This document shows positions 25,841 through 33,352 of a stretch of 64,000 nt of DNA, in pieces. Under the pieces are notes generated by a model, which was not told the origin of the DNA, ran no database searches, and worked only from the letters and a program-made list of their open reading frames with translations. Position numbers and translations under genes: made by a program. Every line of letters starts with the position of its first letter. The first letter of the stretch is position 1. Origin of the DNA: an uncultured Clostridia bacterium (GTDB taxonomy: Bacteria; Bacillota; Clostridia; Saccharofermentanales; Saccharofermentanaceae); assembly GCA_947167045.1 (NCBI GenBank), contig CAMVGO010000004.1, positions 29,533 through 93,532 on the forward strand, in the 5' to 3' direction.

Positions 25841-26341
25841 TTAGTAAACTTTGTCACCGTTTGCCTCGATCGACGGGAAATAGACCTTCATCTCATCCCA
25901 GAAATCGCAATTGGTAACTTCTATGAATTTATCTCTGATACTGTTTTCGCTGTCATGGGGTTCATCGATAGGCGCTTTGTTGTGCTCTAACTGTGTTCCG
26001 TCATATCTCAGATATGTTCCGTCCTCAAGTTCCATCTCGATGCCGAAATGATCAGCCCACCAGTAGTTCTTGAATTCGAGCGTCTGAAGCTCCATCGAAT
26101 CGAGCTTGTCCAGGAATCCGTCAAGATCATCCGGATCAAGTTCCTCGAAATGATATACCGGCTCATCCTCGTCTCTCGAGCCCTCATAATAATCACTGTA
26201 ATACCTTACTGACACTACGGGACTGTCTGTCAGATAAGTCGTAAGTTTCTTTTTTGTCTTCTGTGGCTCGAAAAGGAAACAGCCGCTCAATGCAACCGCC
26301 ATGACCAGTGTCAGGCTCAAGGAAATCAAACGTTTAAACAT
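25841..26341 (-). CDS. Uncharacterised lipoprotein
   Basis: The 166-residue protein has a lipoprotein signal (MFKRLISLSL onward, lipobox ALSGC) and an acidic soluble domain with many Tyr, Asp and Glu residues. No domain is recognised. It lies 18 bases upstream of the 51-aa membrane ORF on the same strand, so it is probably the first gene of a three-gene unit with that ORF and the transporter-acyltransferase. This suggests an envelope role shared by the three. Confidence 0.75.
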   Translation of the reverse strand: MFKRLISLSLTLVMAVALSGCFLFEPQKTKKKLTTYLTDSPVVSVRYYSDYYEGSRDEDEPVYHFEELDPDDLDGFLDKLDSMELQTLEFKNYWWADHFGIEMELEDGTYLRYDGTQLEHNKAPIDEPHDSENSIRDKFIEVTNCDFWDEMKVYFPSIEANGDKVY

Positions 26342-26433
26342 AAAAGATACCCCCGGACAAAAAGCATTGTTTTTTGATATCTAAACGATAACACAAAGGG
26401 CCGTTATCTCGATGCACTTACCCGGTAATATCA

Positions 26434-26464
26434 GGGGCTGCCTTTTTTGAATTAAGGCAGCCCC
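26434..26464 (-). terminator. Terminator-like hairpin after the PadR/DUF1700 operon
   Basis: GGGGCTGCCTT (26434-26444) and AAGGCAGCCCC (26454-26464) pair perfectly around a nine-base loop. No clear U-tract follows on either strand, so intrinsic termination is likely but not certain. Confidence 0.5.
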
Positions 26465-26491
26465 TCATCTATCCCGATATCCCTTAAACGA

Positions 26492-26671
26492 TCAATCTCC
26501 TAAATCCTGAACCTGTTCGGTCATCTGACTGAAAGCACCCTTCCAGTCGTATTCGACGGCCTTGCCGCCCAGTTTTATTCCATAAAGCGCGAGCGTGATT
26601 ATTCCCAGAAAACAAGCCAGGAAAAGAGCTACTGCACCGGTAATCGACAGTTTAATATCACCTTTACTCAT
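26492..26671 (-). CDS. 59-residue membrane protein in the PadR/DUF1700 cassette
   Basis: One residue short of the track cut-off. ATG 26671 has GGGGGAGG nearby. The product begins MSKGDIKLSIT and has one long hydrophobic segment (GAVALFLACFLGIITLALYG), then a charged tail. It starts one base after the DUF1700 gene stop, so it is the third gene of the operon. DUF1700/PadR cassettes often end with a small membrane or DUF4097 protein; the role is unknown. Confidence 0.75.
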   Translation of the reverse strand: MSKGDIKLSITGAVALFLACFLGIITLALYGIKLGGKAVEYDWKGAFSQMTEQVQDLGD

Positions 26672-26672
26672 A

Positions 26673-27245
26673 TCAGTCCTCCCCCAAGCCGTAGTTCCAT
26701 ACGTGCTTGTTCCATCTTATGTATGACTTCAGACCCTTTGCGTAGTACTTGACGCCGAGTATGACCAGCGCGACAAGGAATACTGCGACACAAACAAGTG
26801 TAAGTACGAGGAAGATGCAGGGAACCAAAAACTCCGTGATCTTGCCCATGATCATTGATGCGACCAATACTCCGATAATACCAAGATCTGCCGCAAGGAA
26901 CATGAATGCCGCAATGACTGCCGCCAGAAGGACGAGCCAGCATTCGATACCAACAAATGCGTTAAATACGATAACAAAAATCCTGCCTCTTCCGTCAGGT
27001 CCTTTAAATGAATCAGCCATTCTCTTGCGCTTCTTCATTATCTGATTGAACTTGGCGCCGTCCTTGAATTCGTTCGCAAGTTCCTTGGGATCGCCAAGGC
27101 TTGCCGCGATCTCTTCTTCGCTTCTGCCTTCCCCCAAACCTTCGTCAAAATGCTCTTCTATCGATTGGATGATATCCTTGACATCACCGTAAGGCATGTG
27201 CCCCAATTCATCGCTGAGCCTTTTAAGATATTCAGTCTTATTCAT
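26673..27245 (-). CDS. DUF1700-family membrane protein
   Basis: The first 80 residues (MNKTEYLKRLSDELG, then DVKDIIQSIEEHFDEG and LGDPKELANEF) are the cytoplasmic DUF1700 helical domain. Three or so membrane segments follow. The track start (27281) is replaced by ATG 27245, eight bases after GGAGG. The gene overlaps the PadR stop by eight bases. DUF1700 proteins are typically found beside PadR regulators and are thought to act in envelope stress control, which is a family association. Confidence 0.88.
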   Translation of the reverse strand: MNKTEYLKRLSDELGHMPYGDVKDIIQSIEEHFDEGLGEGRSEEEIAASLGDPKELANEFKDGAKFNQIMKKRKRMADSFKGPDGRGRIFVIVFNAFVGIECWLVLLAAVIAAFMFLAADLGIIGVLVASMIMGKITEFLVPCIFLVLTLVCVAVFLVALVILGVKYYAKGLKSYIRWNKHVWNYGLGED

Positions 27246-27570
27246 CGGCTTTTCCTCCAGTCTCCTCGCTGATAATTCCATTTACTTCCCCGCAGAACTT
27301 TATCCACTCTTCACGTTCCGCATTCAACTTTTTGCGTCCTGCATCAGTAAGATGATAGTATTTGCGCGGCGGCCCGTTTTGTGATTCTTGCAGGTACGTC
27401 GAAACGATACCTTCAGAAGCGAGCTTGCGCAGTATCGGATAAACAGTACCGTCTGCTACTTCGACTTTACGTGCCAGGCTACCTGCGAGGTCGTAGCCGT
27501 AACTGTCGCCCTTCTCCAATAAGGCCAGCACGCACAGATCGAGAATGCCCTTCTTGATTTGGCTGTTCAT
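27238..27570 (-). CDS. PadR-family transcriptional regulator
   Basis: A winged-helix regulator. The core reads MNSQIKKGILDLCVLALLE, then GDSYGYDLAG and DGTVYPILRKLASEGIV, a textbook PadR domain, and KYYHLTDAGRKKL forms the wing. ATG 27570, with AAAGGGG upstream, is preferred over the longer track form and gives 110 residues, the usual length of the short PadR class. It overlaps the DUF1700 gene and probably represses the shared promoter. Confidence 0.92.
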   Translation of the reverse strand: MNSQIKKGILDLCVLALLEKGDSYGYDLAGSLARKVEVADGTVYPILRKLASEGIVSTYLQESQNGPPRKYYHLTDAGRKKLNAEREEWIKFCGEVNGIISEETGGKADE

Positions 27571-27644
27571 TGGCAAATCCCCTTTCATTCCGATTTGACG
27601 GGCCGGAAGCGCCCTTATTCCCAAGCGCCCCACCGTCAGTATCA

Positions 27645-27673
27645 GTTATAGCACACTACTGTTTATTGTTCAA
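27645..27673 (-). promoter_or_regulatory. Promoter of the PadR/DUF1700 operon
   Basis: On the minus strand TTGAAC (27673-27668) and TATAAC (27650-27645) are 17 bases apart, with a TGC extension before the -10. This is one of the best promoters in the window and lies 75 bases before the PadR ATG. Confidence 0.65.
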
Positions 27674-27719
27674 TACTAAATCTTGAGTAATTCCGTAATC
27701 GATATGTACGTCGTACCGT

Positions 27720-27751
27720 GTGCCGGATCCTCACAGTGCCGGATCCTCACA
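27720..27751. repeat. 16-bp perfect tandem duplication
   Basis: GTGCCGGATCCTCACA occurs twice head to tail (27720-27735 and 27736-27751) in the region upstream of the amidase gene. It includes a palindromic GGATCC. Its role, if any, is unclear. Confidence 0.8.
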
Positions 27752-27811
27752 CGGATCGGCCTCTCAAAGGGAGAGATTTTGGCACAGGATATTTGTTATG
27801 AAACAGTTTCT

Positions 27812-27839
27812 TTGTCCAAATTACAAAGAATGATATTAT
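27812..27839 (+). promoter_or_regulatory. Promoter of the amidase gene
   Basis: TTGTCC (27812-27817), a 16-base spacer and TATTAT (27834-27839) lie 17 bases before the ATG at 27857. The gap still leaves room for the GGAGG site. This supports the shorter protein over the longer ORF in the track. Confidence 0.55.
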
Positions 27840-27856
27840 CAGTATCGGAGGTCACC

Positions 27857-29308
27857 ATGCCAGAAGACAATCTCGCACAATTTAAGCAGATAATAGCGAA
27901 GCTCCCCGAAGATAAAAGGAAGCTTTTATATAAGCGTCTTCACGACATGCCGACTTCGGAAAGAGAAGCCTTCATCGGCGAATTTGTAAAGAAATACAAC
28001 TCAACAGCAAAGAAACCTGTCAGCGGTTCTGCGAAAAAGACTTCAGCAAATGCTCCCGTTTCAAAGTCAGACAAAAAGCCTGCTTCGCAGGGAGCCCCCT
28101 CCACTGCCAAGTCCGGAAAGAAACCCGCTCCTCAGGGCGGTTCTTCCGCAGTCAAGTCCGGTAAAAAGCCTACTTCTCAAGGTTCATCATCCGCCGCCAA
28201 TTCAGGCAGGAAACCTTCTGCGCAGGGTTCTGCTGCACCGGCCTCCAAAAAGGCCCAACAGCAGTCAAAGAACGTTCCAGCAAAATCAGAACATTCAACC
28301 GAACACAAACAGGAAAAGGCTCAGGAACACAAACCGGAGCAAAAACAGGAAAGCAAAAAGCACCTGGCTGAACACATACCTGAGCACAGACCCGAGCCTG
28401 AGCAGGCACCGGAGTCCGAACCCAAAAAGGCATCGTCTTCCCAGAGCATCATACTCGGCATCATCGTCGCGGTATTCCTGGTAGGGGCTTTATATTTCGT
28501 ATATCTTTTTAACAAACAGAATATCGACAATAAGTTCAACGAGGCATTCGGAATGCCGGCTTCCGAGACCACGGAAACAACCGAAGAGTCAGACGGCATA
28601 ATGGGACCCGAACCACGCCACTTCCCTATCAACACACCGACTCCCATACCGGCCACGCCCACACCCGCACCTGTCGTACTCAGGGATGACCATCCCGATC
28701 TGTCAGGTCTCGTAATAGTCTTGGATCCCGGGCATCAGGCCGAATACGATCACGAACTCGAGGAATCCATCCCCGGCACCACCGCCGAGAAAGAACGTGC
28801 CACAACAGGAGCGACCGGCATCGACAGCGGCGCAAAGGAATATGAGATCACTTTGAGATATGCTCTGATAATGAAAGAATACCTTGAAGGATGCGGTGCC
28901 GAAGTCATTCTCACGAGAGAAGAAAATGAGGTAAACATCTCCAACATCGAGAGAGCAAACATCGCGGTGGAAAACAACGCTGATTACTTCATCAGGATCC
29001 ACGCGGACAGCGCACCCGACAGCGAGATAAGCGGTGTAAAAGTATATGTTCCTTCCACAGGAAAGTATTCTTCCAGTGCAGTTTCAGACGGTAAGGATCT
29101 TGCGGAAAAAGTTGCCGAAGCCATCGGTTCGACTTCACTCGGTGTTGTACAGTCGAACATGTATACCGGACTTAACCATGCGGATTCCGTAAAGTCTTAT
29201 CAGCTGGTCGTAGGTTATCTGTCGAACAGCGACGACGATGCGCTTCTCGGAAAGGAAGAAACCGCCTATAACACCGCAGTTGCAGTTTCCGAGTTTTTGG
29301 CAGAATAA
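27857..29308 (+). CDS. Membrane-anchored Amidase_3 protein with altered active site
   Basis: Family: N-acetylmuramoyl-L-alanine amidase, a cell-wall hydrolase. The ATG at 27857, five bases after GGAGG, gives 483 residues; the track form adds 58 unlikely residues. Residues 1-55 are a charged helical cytoplasmic domain. A Lys/Pro/Ser/Ala/Glu-rich linker of about 130 residues follows, then a membrane segment (about 196-215), a Thr/Pro-rich spacer and the Amidase_3 domain (about 285-483). The zinc ligands LDPGH, the glutamate in AKEYEITLRYA and RIHAD are present. The later catalytic Glu (ELGFLSN in relatives) reads VVGYLSN. It may bind peptidoglycan without cutting it. Confidence 0.82.
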   Translation: MPEDNLAQFKQIIAKLPEDKRKLLYKRLHDMPTSEREAFIGEFVKKYNSTAKKPVSGSAKKTSANAPVSKSDKKPASQGAPSTAKSGKKPAPQGGSSAVKSGKKPTSQGSSSAANSGRKPSAQGSAAPASKKAQQQSKNVPAKSEHSTEHKQEKAQEHKPEQKQESKKHLAEHIPEHRPEPEQAPESEPKKASSSQSIILGIIVAVFLVGALYFVYLFNKQNIDNKFNEAFGMPASETTETTEESDGIMGPEPRHFPINTPTPIPATPTPAPVVLRDDHPDLSGLVIVLDPGHQAEYDHELEESIPGTTAEKERATTGATGIDSGAKEYEITLRYALIMKEYLEGCGAEVILTREENEVNISNIERANIAVENNADYFIRIHADSAPDSEISGVKVYVPSTGKYSSSAVSDGKDLAEKVAEAIGSTSLGVVQSNMYTGLNHADSVKSYQLVVGYLSNSDDDALLGKEETAYNTAVAVSEFLAE

Positions 29309-29396
29309 CAGTCTCAATTATTCCGCAATGAAAATTGCGAAATGTTTGTTATAGTAAATGCACGGATACAAATAAAGAATTTGGAGGTAGATAATT

Positions 29397-29981
29397 ATGG
29401 CGGACATCGATCCTATGACACTCAAGAGTATGGCTAAGCTCAAGAATGCAAATGAAGCTGACGAGCTTATACGCGGCATGAAGGAACCCGGAAACGAGAG
29501 CGAGATCAAGGGCGAATACCAGGCGCTCAAGGAAGTTGAAGAATTGAAAAAGCTCGTCGAAAAGCAGACTTATCTGCTCCACGCTTTCTGGATCATGCTC
29601 AAAGAAAAGGGCGCTACGAACGAAGAGCTCGACAAGGCTCTCAATGAGGCAATCCTCTTCTCAAAAAGGAAGGATTACAAGACAGCAAGCGTCTGCCCCA
29701 GCTGCAACAAGCCGCTTCAGTCTATGGAGAACAAGCCCTTCACATCGAAGTGCTACTATTGCGGAACTGAGATCCTCGAGAATCCTTACAGGAAATTCGA
29801 TGGGATCGATCCTTATCAGACAGGCTATCCCCAGAATGAATCTACTGCACCGGCAGGACCTTATGTTTCGGATTCGGAAGCAGACGAGCAGGAGTTCAAA
29901 TCAGCTCAGGACGTTATCAGCCAGAGCTTTGAACCTTACGATGTAACGAAGGATCTTCATTTCGACGACGAGGAGACTTGA
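29397..29981 (+). CDS. Uncharacterised zinc-ribbon protein
   Basis: The 194-residue protein has a helical N-terminus (KEVEELKKLVEKQTYLLHAF) and a four-cysteine zinc ribbon, CPSCNKPL then CYYCGTEI (about residues 99-126). An acidic tail ends in DDEET. GGAGG precedes the ATG. It looks cytoplasmic and is not a named family to me. The ssrA promoter overlaps its stop codon, and a strong hairpin lies between it and ssrA. Confidence 0.75.
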   Translation: MADIDPMTLKSMAKLKNANEADELIRGMKEPGNESEIKGEYQALKEVEELKKLVEKQTYLLHAFWIMLKEKGATNEELDKALNEAILFSKRKDYKTASVCPSCNKPLQSMENKPFTSKCYYCGTEILENPYRKFDGIDPYQTGYPQNESTAPAGPYVSDSEADEQEFKSAQDVISQSFEPYDVTKDLHFDDEET

Positions 29982-30005
29982 ATTTCTCCTGATTGATTGT
30001 ATAAT
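29978..30005 (+). promoter_or_regulatory. Likely ssrA promoter
   Basis: TTGAAT (29978-29983) and a perfect TATAAT (30000-30005) are 16 bases apart. The -35 overlaps the stop of the zinc-ribbon gene. Expected start of transcription is near 30012, about 57 bases before the mature tmRNA 5' end. Confidence 0.6.
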
Positions 30006-30019
30006 CACGCATAAGCTTT

Positions 30020-30061
30020 ATTGCTTCGGTCACATGTTGTCGTGACCGGAGCAATATTTTT
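30020..30061 (+). terminator. Terminator-like hairpin between the ssrA promoter and mature tmRNA
   Basis: ATTGCTTCGGTCAC (30020-30033) pairs with GTGACCGGAGCAAT (30042-30055), with one G-U pair, and ATTTTT follows. It would end transcripts of the zinc-ribbon gene, but it also lies inside the expected ssrA precursor leader. Confidence 0.75.
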
Positions 30062-30068
30062 CAGATCT

Positions 30069-30448
30069 GGGGATGTACCGGTTTCGACGGGGCTTCTGAG
30101 GTCGGGAAAGCGGGTGGAGGATCCTCGTTGTGCCTCCTTAAAAAACGGGGAATTGCAAGTAATTGCAGACAACACAGAGCTCGTAGCAGCCTAAGGCTAC
30201 CGTCCTTCCGCCTATCTTCTCGCGGGAGTGTACGTACACCGAAGACCTCGCCTGAGAGAGGTTAAGCAGGCAGTCCTACCGGTTAAGCTTTGCGCCGGAT
30301 AGCGACTTAAATCTTTATGAAGCTACAGGAACCGCAATCTGTCAGCAGATGACGCGGGAATTGGAATAATTCAAATACTGACTGCACCCGGAGATTGTCC
30401 CGGAGGAAGAGGTTTCGGACAGGAGTTCGATTCTCCTCATCTCCACCA
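30069..30448 (+). ncRNA. ssrA: Transfer-messenger RNA (tmRNA)
   Basis: Rescues stalled ribosomes and tags the nascent protein for degradation. The 5' end GGGGATGTACCGGTTTCGACGG and the 3' end GTTCGATTCTCCTCATCTCCACCA (only family landmarks quoted) form the tRNA-like acceptor; CCA is encoded. The tag frame GCAGACAAC to TAA (30165-30194) encodes ADNTELVAA, ending in the hydrophobic VAA expected for ClpXP recognition. The resume triplet follows GTAATT. Length is 380 bases. A terminator follows three bases later. Confidence 0.96.
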
Positions 30449-30450
30449 AG

Positions 30451-30484
30451 AACCGCTCAACCACAAAGGTTGGGCGGTTTTATT
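30451..30484 (+). terminator. Terminator of ssrA
   Basis: AACCGCTCAACC (30451-30462) pairs with GGTTGGGCGGTT (30468-30479) around ACAAA, followed by TTATT. It starts three bases after the encoded CCA. Confidence 0.88.
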
Positions 30485-30487
30485 ATG

Positions 30488-30535
30488 AAGAGAACCCCTG
30501 AAGTTTGACTTGCTTCGGGGGTTCTCTTCTTTTCA
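30488..30535. terminator. Second, bidirectional terminator
   Basis: AAGAGAACCCCTGAAG (30488-30503) pairs with CTTCGGGGGTTCTCTT (30513-30528), with one G-U pair, followed by CTTTT on the plus strand. It lies between ssrA and the convergent PASTA gene and probably serves both. Confidence 0.75.
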
Positions 30536-30557
30536 AGCCTTTTGTTTTTTTACCGGC

Positions 30558-30956
30558 TCAGTTACCTGTTTTGGTAACGAAATCAGGCGCCTGCTCACCT
30601 GCACCGAGCAAGATAACCACATCTCCGTCATCCGCAGTAATAACTGTACCGGGAGCAGGATCAATACGGGTGATCTTGGCATTCATTTCAGGATCATAGT
30701 TGTATTGATCCCAATAGTAAGTGACATGTACATTTTTCAGACCGGATGCATCAATTTCAGCTTGGACACAGTCTACGGCCGTACTGAAATACAAGCCTCT
30801 TACATCAGGCACAGTAAAAGTTCCCGGGTTGGAAACCACTTCCGATGTTTCCTCAGTAGTTCCGTTACCGTGTAACGGCGGAAGGAACTGAGAGCACCTT
30901 GCCAACGTTAATGTTGACAGCATTGAGATTGCAATTAAAACAGCTGCGACTTTCAT
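30558..30956 (-). CDS. PASTA-domain secreted protein, possible lipoprotein
   Basis: The 132-residue protein has a hydrophobic signal ending LTLARCSQF. Arg just before Cys makes a poor lipobox, so it may be secreted or simply anchored. One PASTA domain follows: VPDVRGLYFSTAVD, then RIDPAPGTVI and GDVVILLGAG. PASTA units bind peptidoglycan fragments or mediate envelope contacts and are usually on Ser/Thr kinases or PBPs; here the domain stands alone. No kinase is near. Confidence 0.8.
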   Translation of the reverse strand: MKVAAVLIAISMLSTLTLARCSQFLPPLHGNGTTEETSEVVSNPGTFTVPDVRGLYFSTAVDCVQAEIDASGLKNVHVTYYWDQYNYDPEMNAKITRIDPAPGTVITADDGDVVILLGAGEQAPDFVTKTGN

Positions 30957-31225
30957 ATATTATCCCCCTTGATAAAAATATAAATATATTTTACACCTTA
31001 TGGGCATTAAATAAACCTTCTCATTCTCCCCTTACATGCAGCCGGGTGTTAATGACCAATGTATAGTTTGTGAATTTACTTTGACTATCAAACTATTGCC
31101 TCATGTTTGCCTTAATCACTTCTACTGCAAAATAAATAAAGACGATATTATGACGGCAGATGAACCGGTATCACAAGTCAGACGTAAACGCCGGCAACAT
31201 CTGCTCAAAAAACGAGGTGCATACT

Positions 31226-32017
31226 ATGAATTACAAGATATATAACAACAATTCGAAGGAATGGGTCTTACTGATCCACGGACTTGGCGGAAGCATAAAC
31301 ACATGGAAATACCAGATCGAGGACCTGAACGAATATAACGTACTGGCAGTAGATCTTGAGGGACACGGCGGTTCCGCTTTCGAGAAGCGCAGACGTCTTC
31401 TTACAAGATCGGCTTCAGAGATCAACGAGATACTCGAGAGCGAGAACATCGAAAAAGTCCATGTCATCGCACTTTCGCTCGGCACACTGGTCGCAATGGA
31501 ATTCGCTTATCTCTATAAAGAAAAGGTAAAGTCCATATTACTCGCTGGATTCGTACTCAACATGGGCATAGGATACAAGTCTCTTCTGGCAATCCTCGAA
31601 GGCATCAAGTACTTCGTTCCCAAGAAGGTCTTCTACCCCGTATTTGCCAACCTCATGATGCCGCGCAAGAACCACAAGAAGTCAAGGGACATCTTCATCA
31701 GGGAATCCGTAAAGATGAAGTCAGTCGCTTTCAGGATGTGGCTCAGCGAATTGTTCAGGACTCAGTTCAAGCTGAACGAATACCTGATATCCATCGAAGA
31801 GAGCAAACTTCCGGTCATGTTCATTTCGGGCAAGCAGGATTATTTCTTCGTCAACAGTGTAAAGAGAACCCAGAAGAAGATAAACGACGCTTCACTGTAC
31901 TTCATCGAAAAATGCGGACACGTCTGCAGCATCGAAAAGCACAACGAGTTCAATTGCCTCATGATCGATTTCCTGCACGAAATAAGCAAGCGCGAATACT
32001 ATCCTTCAGCAGCCTGA
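31226..32017 (+). CDS. Alpha/beta-hydrolase
   Basis: A 263-residue alpha/beta-hydrolase of unknown substrate. LLIHGLGG is the oxyanion loop, ALSLGTLVAM holds the nucleophilic Ser in an AxSxG elbow, SGKQDYFF carries the acidic residue, and KCGHVCSIEKH the catalytic His. The ATG at 31226, eight bases after GAGG, is preferred to the longer track form. The 269 bases before it are AT-rich and hold no clear gene. It converges on the zinc-ribbon acyltransferase gene, so an esterase or lipase role is possible but unproven. Confidence 0.85.
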   Translation: MNYKIYNNNSKEWVLLIHGLGGSINTWKYQIEDLNEYNVLAVDLEGHGGSAFEKRRRLLTRSASEINEILESENIEKVHVIALSLGTLVAMEFAYLYKEKVKSILLAGFVLNMGIGYKSLLAILEGIKYFVPKKVFYPVFANLMMPRKNHKKSRDIFIRESVKMKSVAFRMWLSELFRTQFKLNEYLISIEESKLPVMFISGKQDYFFVNSVKRTQKKINDASLYFIEKCGHVCSIEKHNEFNCLMIDFLHEISKREYYPSAA

Positions 32018-32041
32018 AGACTAAAGACATAAGAAGCCTTA

Positions 32042-33316
32042 TCAGGATTCAGAGGAAGTCTTCCCTTTAGAAAGTTTATAGAGCTCTTCGGCGGCAAGTC
32101 TCGTCTTGGCAACGATGTCCCCTTCCTTCGGGAAGCAGAAATACAGGCAGTCGTTGGTACCGATGGAGACTATGTCGCCGATCTCATACCAGTAGTAATC
32201 CGAATTGACGCTGTAGGATGCGCCCGGAGACTGCTCGTAATGAAGCTTCCCGTCACAGCCGTCGAGAACAAAGCCGTTTACATCATGATGGAGTTTTCCG
32301 CTCCCCACCATGTACAGAGCTTTGGAGTCCTTTAATATCGCTATGTCGCAGTTTACATCGAGCTTGTAAGTTCCGTCCTCTATCTCTTTCTTGATCTGTT
32401 CCCTTTCCCAGGCGAACCAGTCAGGAATATGCGTGAACTTAGGCTCAACATTGATGCCATTGAGCCTGCCTAATGTATCGAGTTCATACTCGGCCCCACA
32501 TTCCTCACACTTAAGGAGGATCCCCTTGCCTATGGTCTTTCCTTCCGTCATGCAGTGAGGACATTTATAAAGGATCCTGTTAAGACCGTCAGCCCTGAAA
32601 GGCTCGTCGATCTCTATGTTATTGTCCTGCTGCCACTTGAAATAATCGAGCGTGAATTCCCTGTCAAGGATCTCGTCTATCTGCCTTACTTTGGTATTTG
32701 CAAGTTCTTCCGGAGTAAACAGACACTTCATCACACAGGATACTTTCACGTCACGCTTTTGCAGATTGTTATAGAGCGGATCTCTCGAAAAGGCACCGTA
32801 TGTGGTGATCATGACTACAGGGTGCTTGAGTTTTTTCAGGAGAACCCCGAGTCTTCTCGGGATCCTGGTCCCCGTTCCGTCAAGCGAATAGCCGGCTTCA
32901 GGATACATAAGGACACTTGCTTTATTGACGTTTAAGGCATGGTCCATATCCGAAATAAGAGTCATGTCCGAAACGAACTTTCTCGTCGGAATGCATCCTA
33001 AGGATCTCATCAGTCCCTCTTTTCCGACCAGGGCATCAGATGTACAGACGATGCTGAAAGGACGGCCTTTAAGGACTTCAAATGCTATGGCAAGATCCGT
33101 AAAGCTGCAGTGGTTCATGAGGATCATCCACGGACCGTCGCCCGCTCTTTCCATATCCTTTTTCTCACATGTGAAGCTGACCTTCTTAAGCTCGCCGCCT
33201 AAAGCGATACGTGCTATGCCTGCAAGAAGTCCGGATGGCTTTTTTGGCTTTTTATGTTCCCAAGAAGGCAGCGCCATGACCGCTTCGTAATCCATCGTCT
33301 TTGTCTTTATCTTCAT
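32042..33316 (-). CDS. PlsC-like acyltransferase with zinc ribbon
   Basis: Stand-alone paralogue of the C-terminal half of the 886-residue fusion at 23010. NHCSFTDL (about residue 68) keeps the HxxxxD pair and YPEAGYS (about 138) is the second motif. A zinc ribbon (CPHCMTEG, then CEECGAEYELD, about 249-275) and a beta-rich tail (HIPDWFAWE, DGTYKLDV) follow. The HIPDW and GTYKLD stretches match the fusion almost exactly. It is the last gene of a methyltransferase-TPR-acyltransferase operon. GGGG lies eight bases before the ATG. The acyl acceptor is unknown. Confidence 0.82.
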   Translation of the reverse strand: MKIKTKTMDYEAVMALPSWEHKKPKKPSGLLAGIARIALGGELKKVSFTCEKKDMERAGDGPWMILMNHCSFTDLAIAFEVLKGRPFSIVCTSDALVGKEGLMRSLGCIPTRKFVSDMTLISDMDHALNVNKASVLMYPEAGYSLDGTGTRIPRRLGVLLKKLKHPVVMITTYGAFSRDPLYNNLQKRDVKVSCVMKCLFTPEELANTKVRQIDEILDREFTLDYFKWQQDNNIEIDEPFRADGLNRILYKCPHCMTEGKTIGKGILLKCEECGAEYELDTLGRLNGINVEPKFTHIPDWFAWEREQIKKEIEDGTYKLDVNCDIAILKDSKALYMVGSGKLHHDVNGFVLDGCDGKLHYEQSPGASYSVNSDYYWYEIGDIVSIGTNDCLYFCFPKEGDIVAKTRLAAEELYKLSKGKTSSES

Positions 33317-33352
33317 TGATAATTCCCCTGTTTGTCTTTCATATTGAAAGGA

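Noticed and set aside
27683-27856. N-terminal extension of the amidase ORF
   Set aside because: It lies upstream of and across a good promoter and contains the tandem 16-bp repeat; GGAGG points to the ATG at 27857.
31150-31245. 31-residue leader ORF before the hydrolase
   Set aside because: Weak ribosome site, very basic unlikely sequence, overlaps the hydrolase start.
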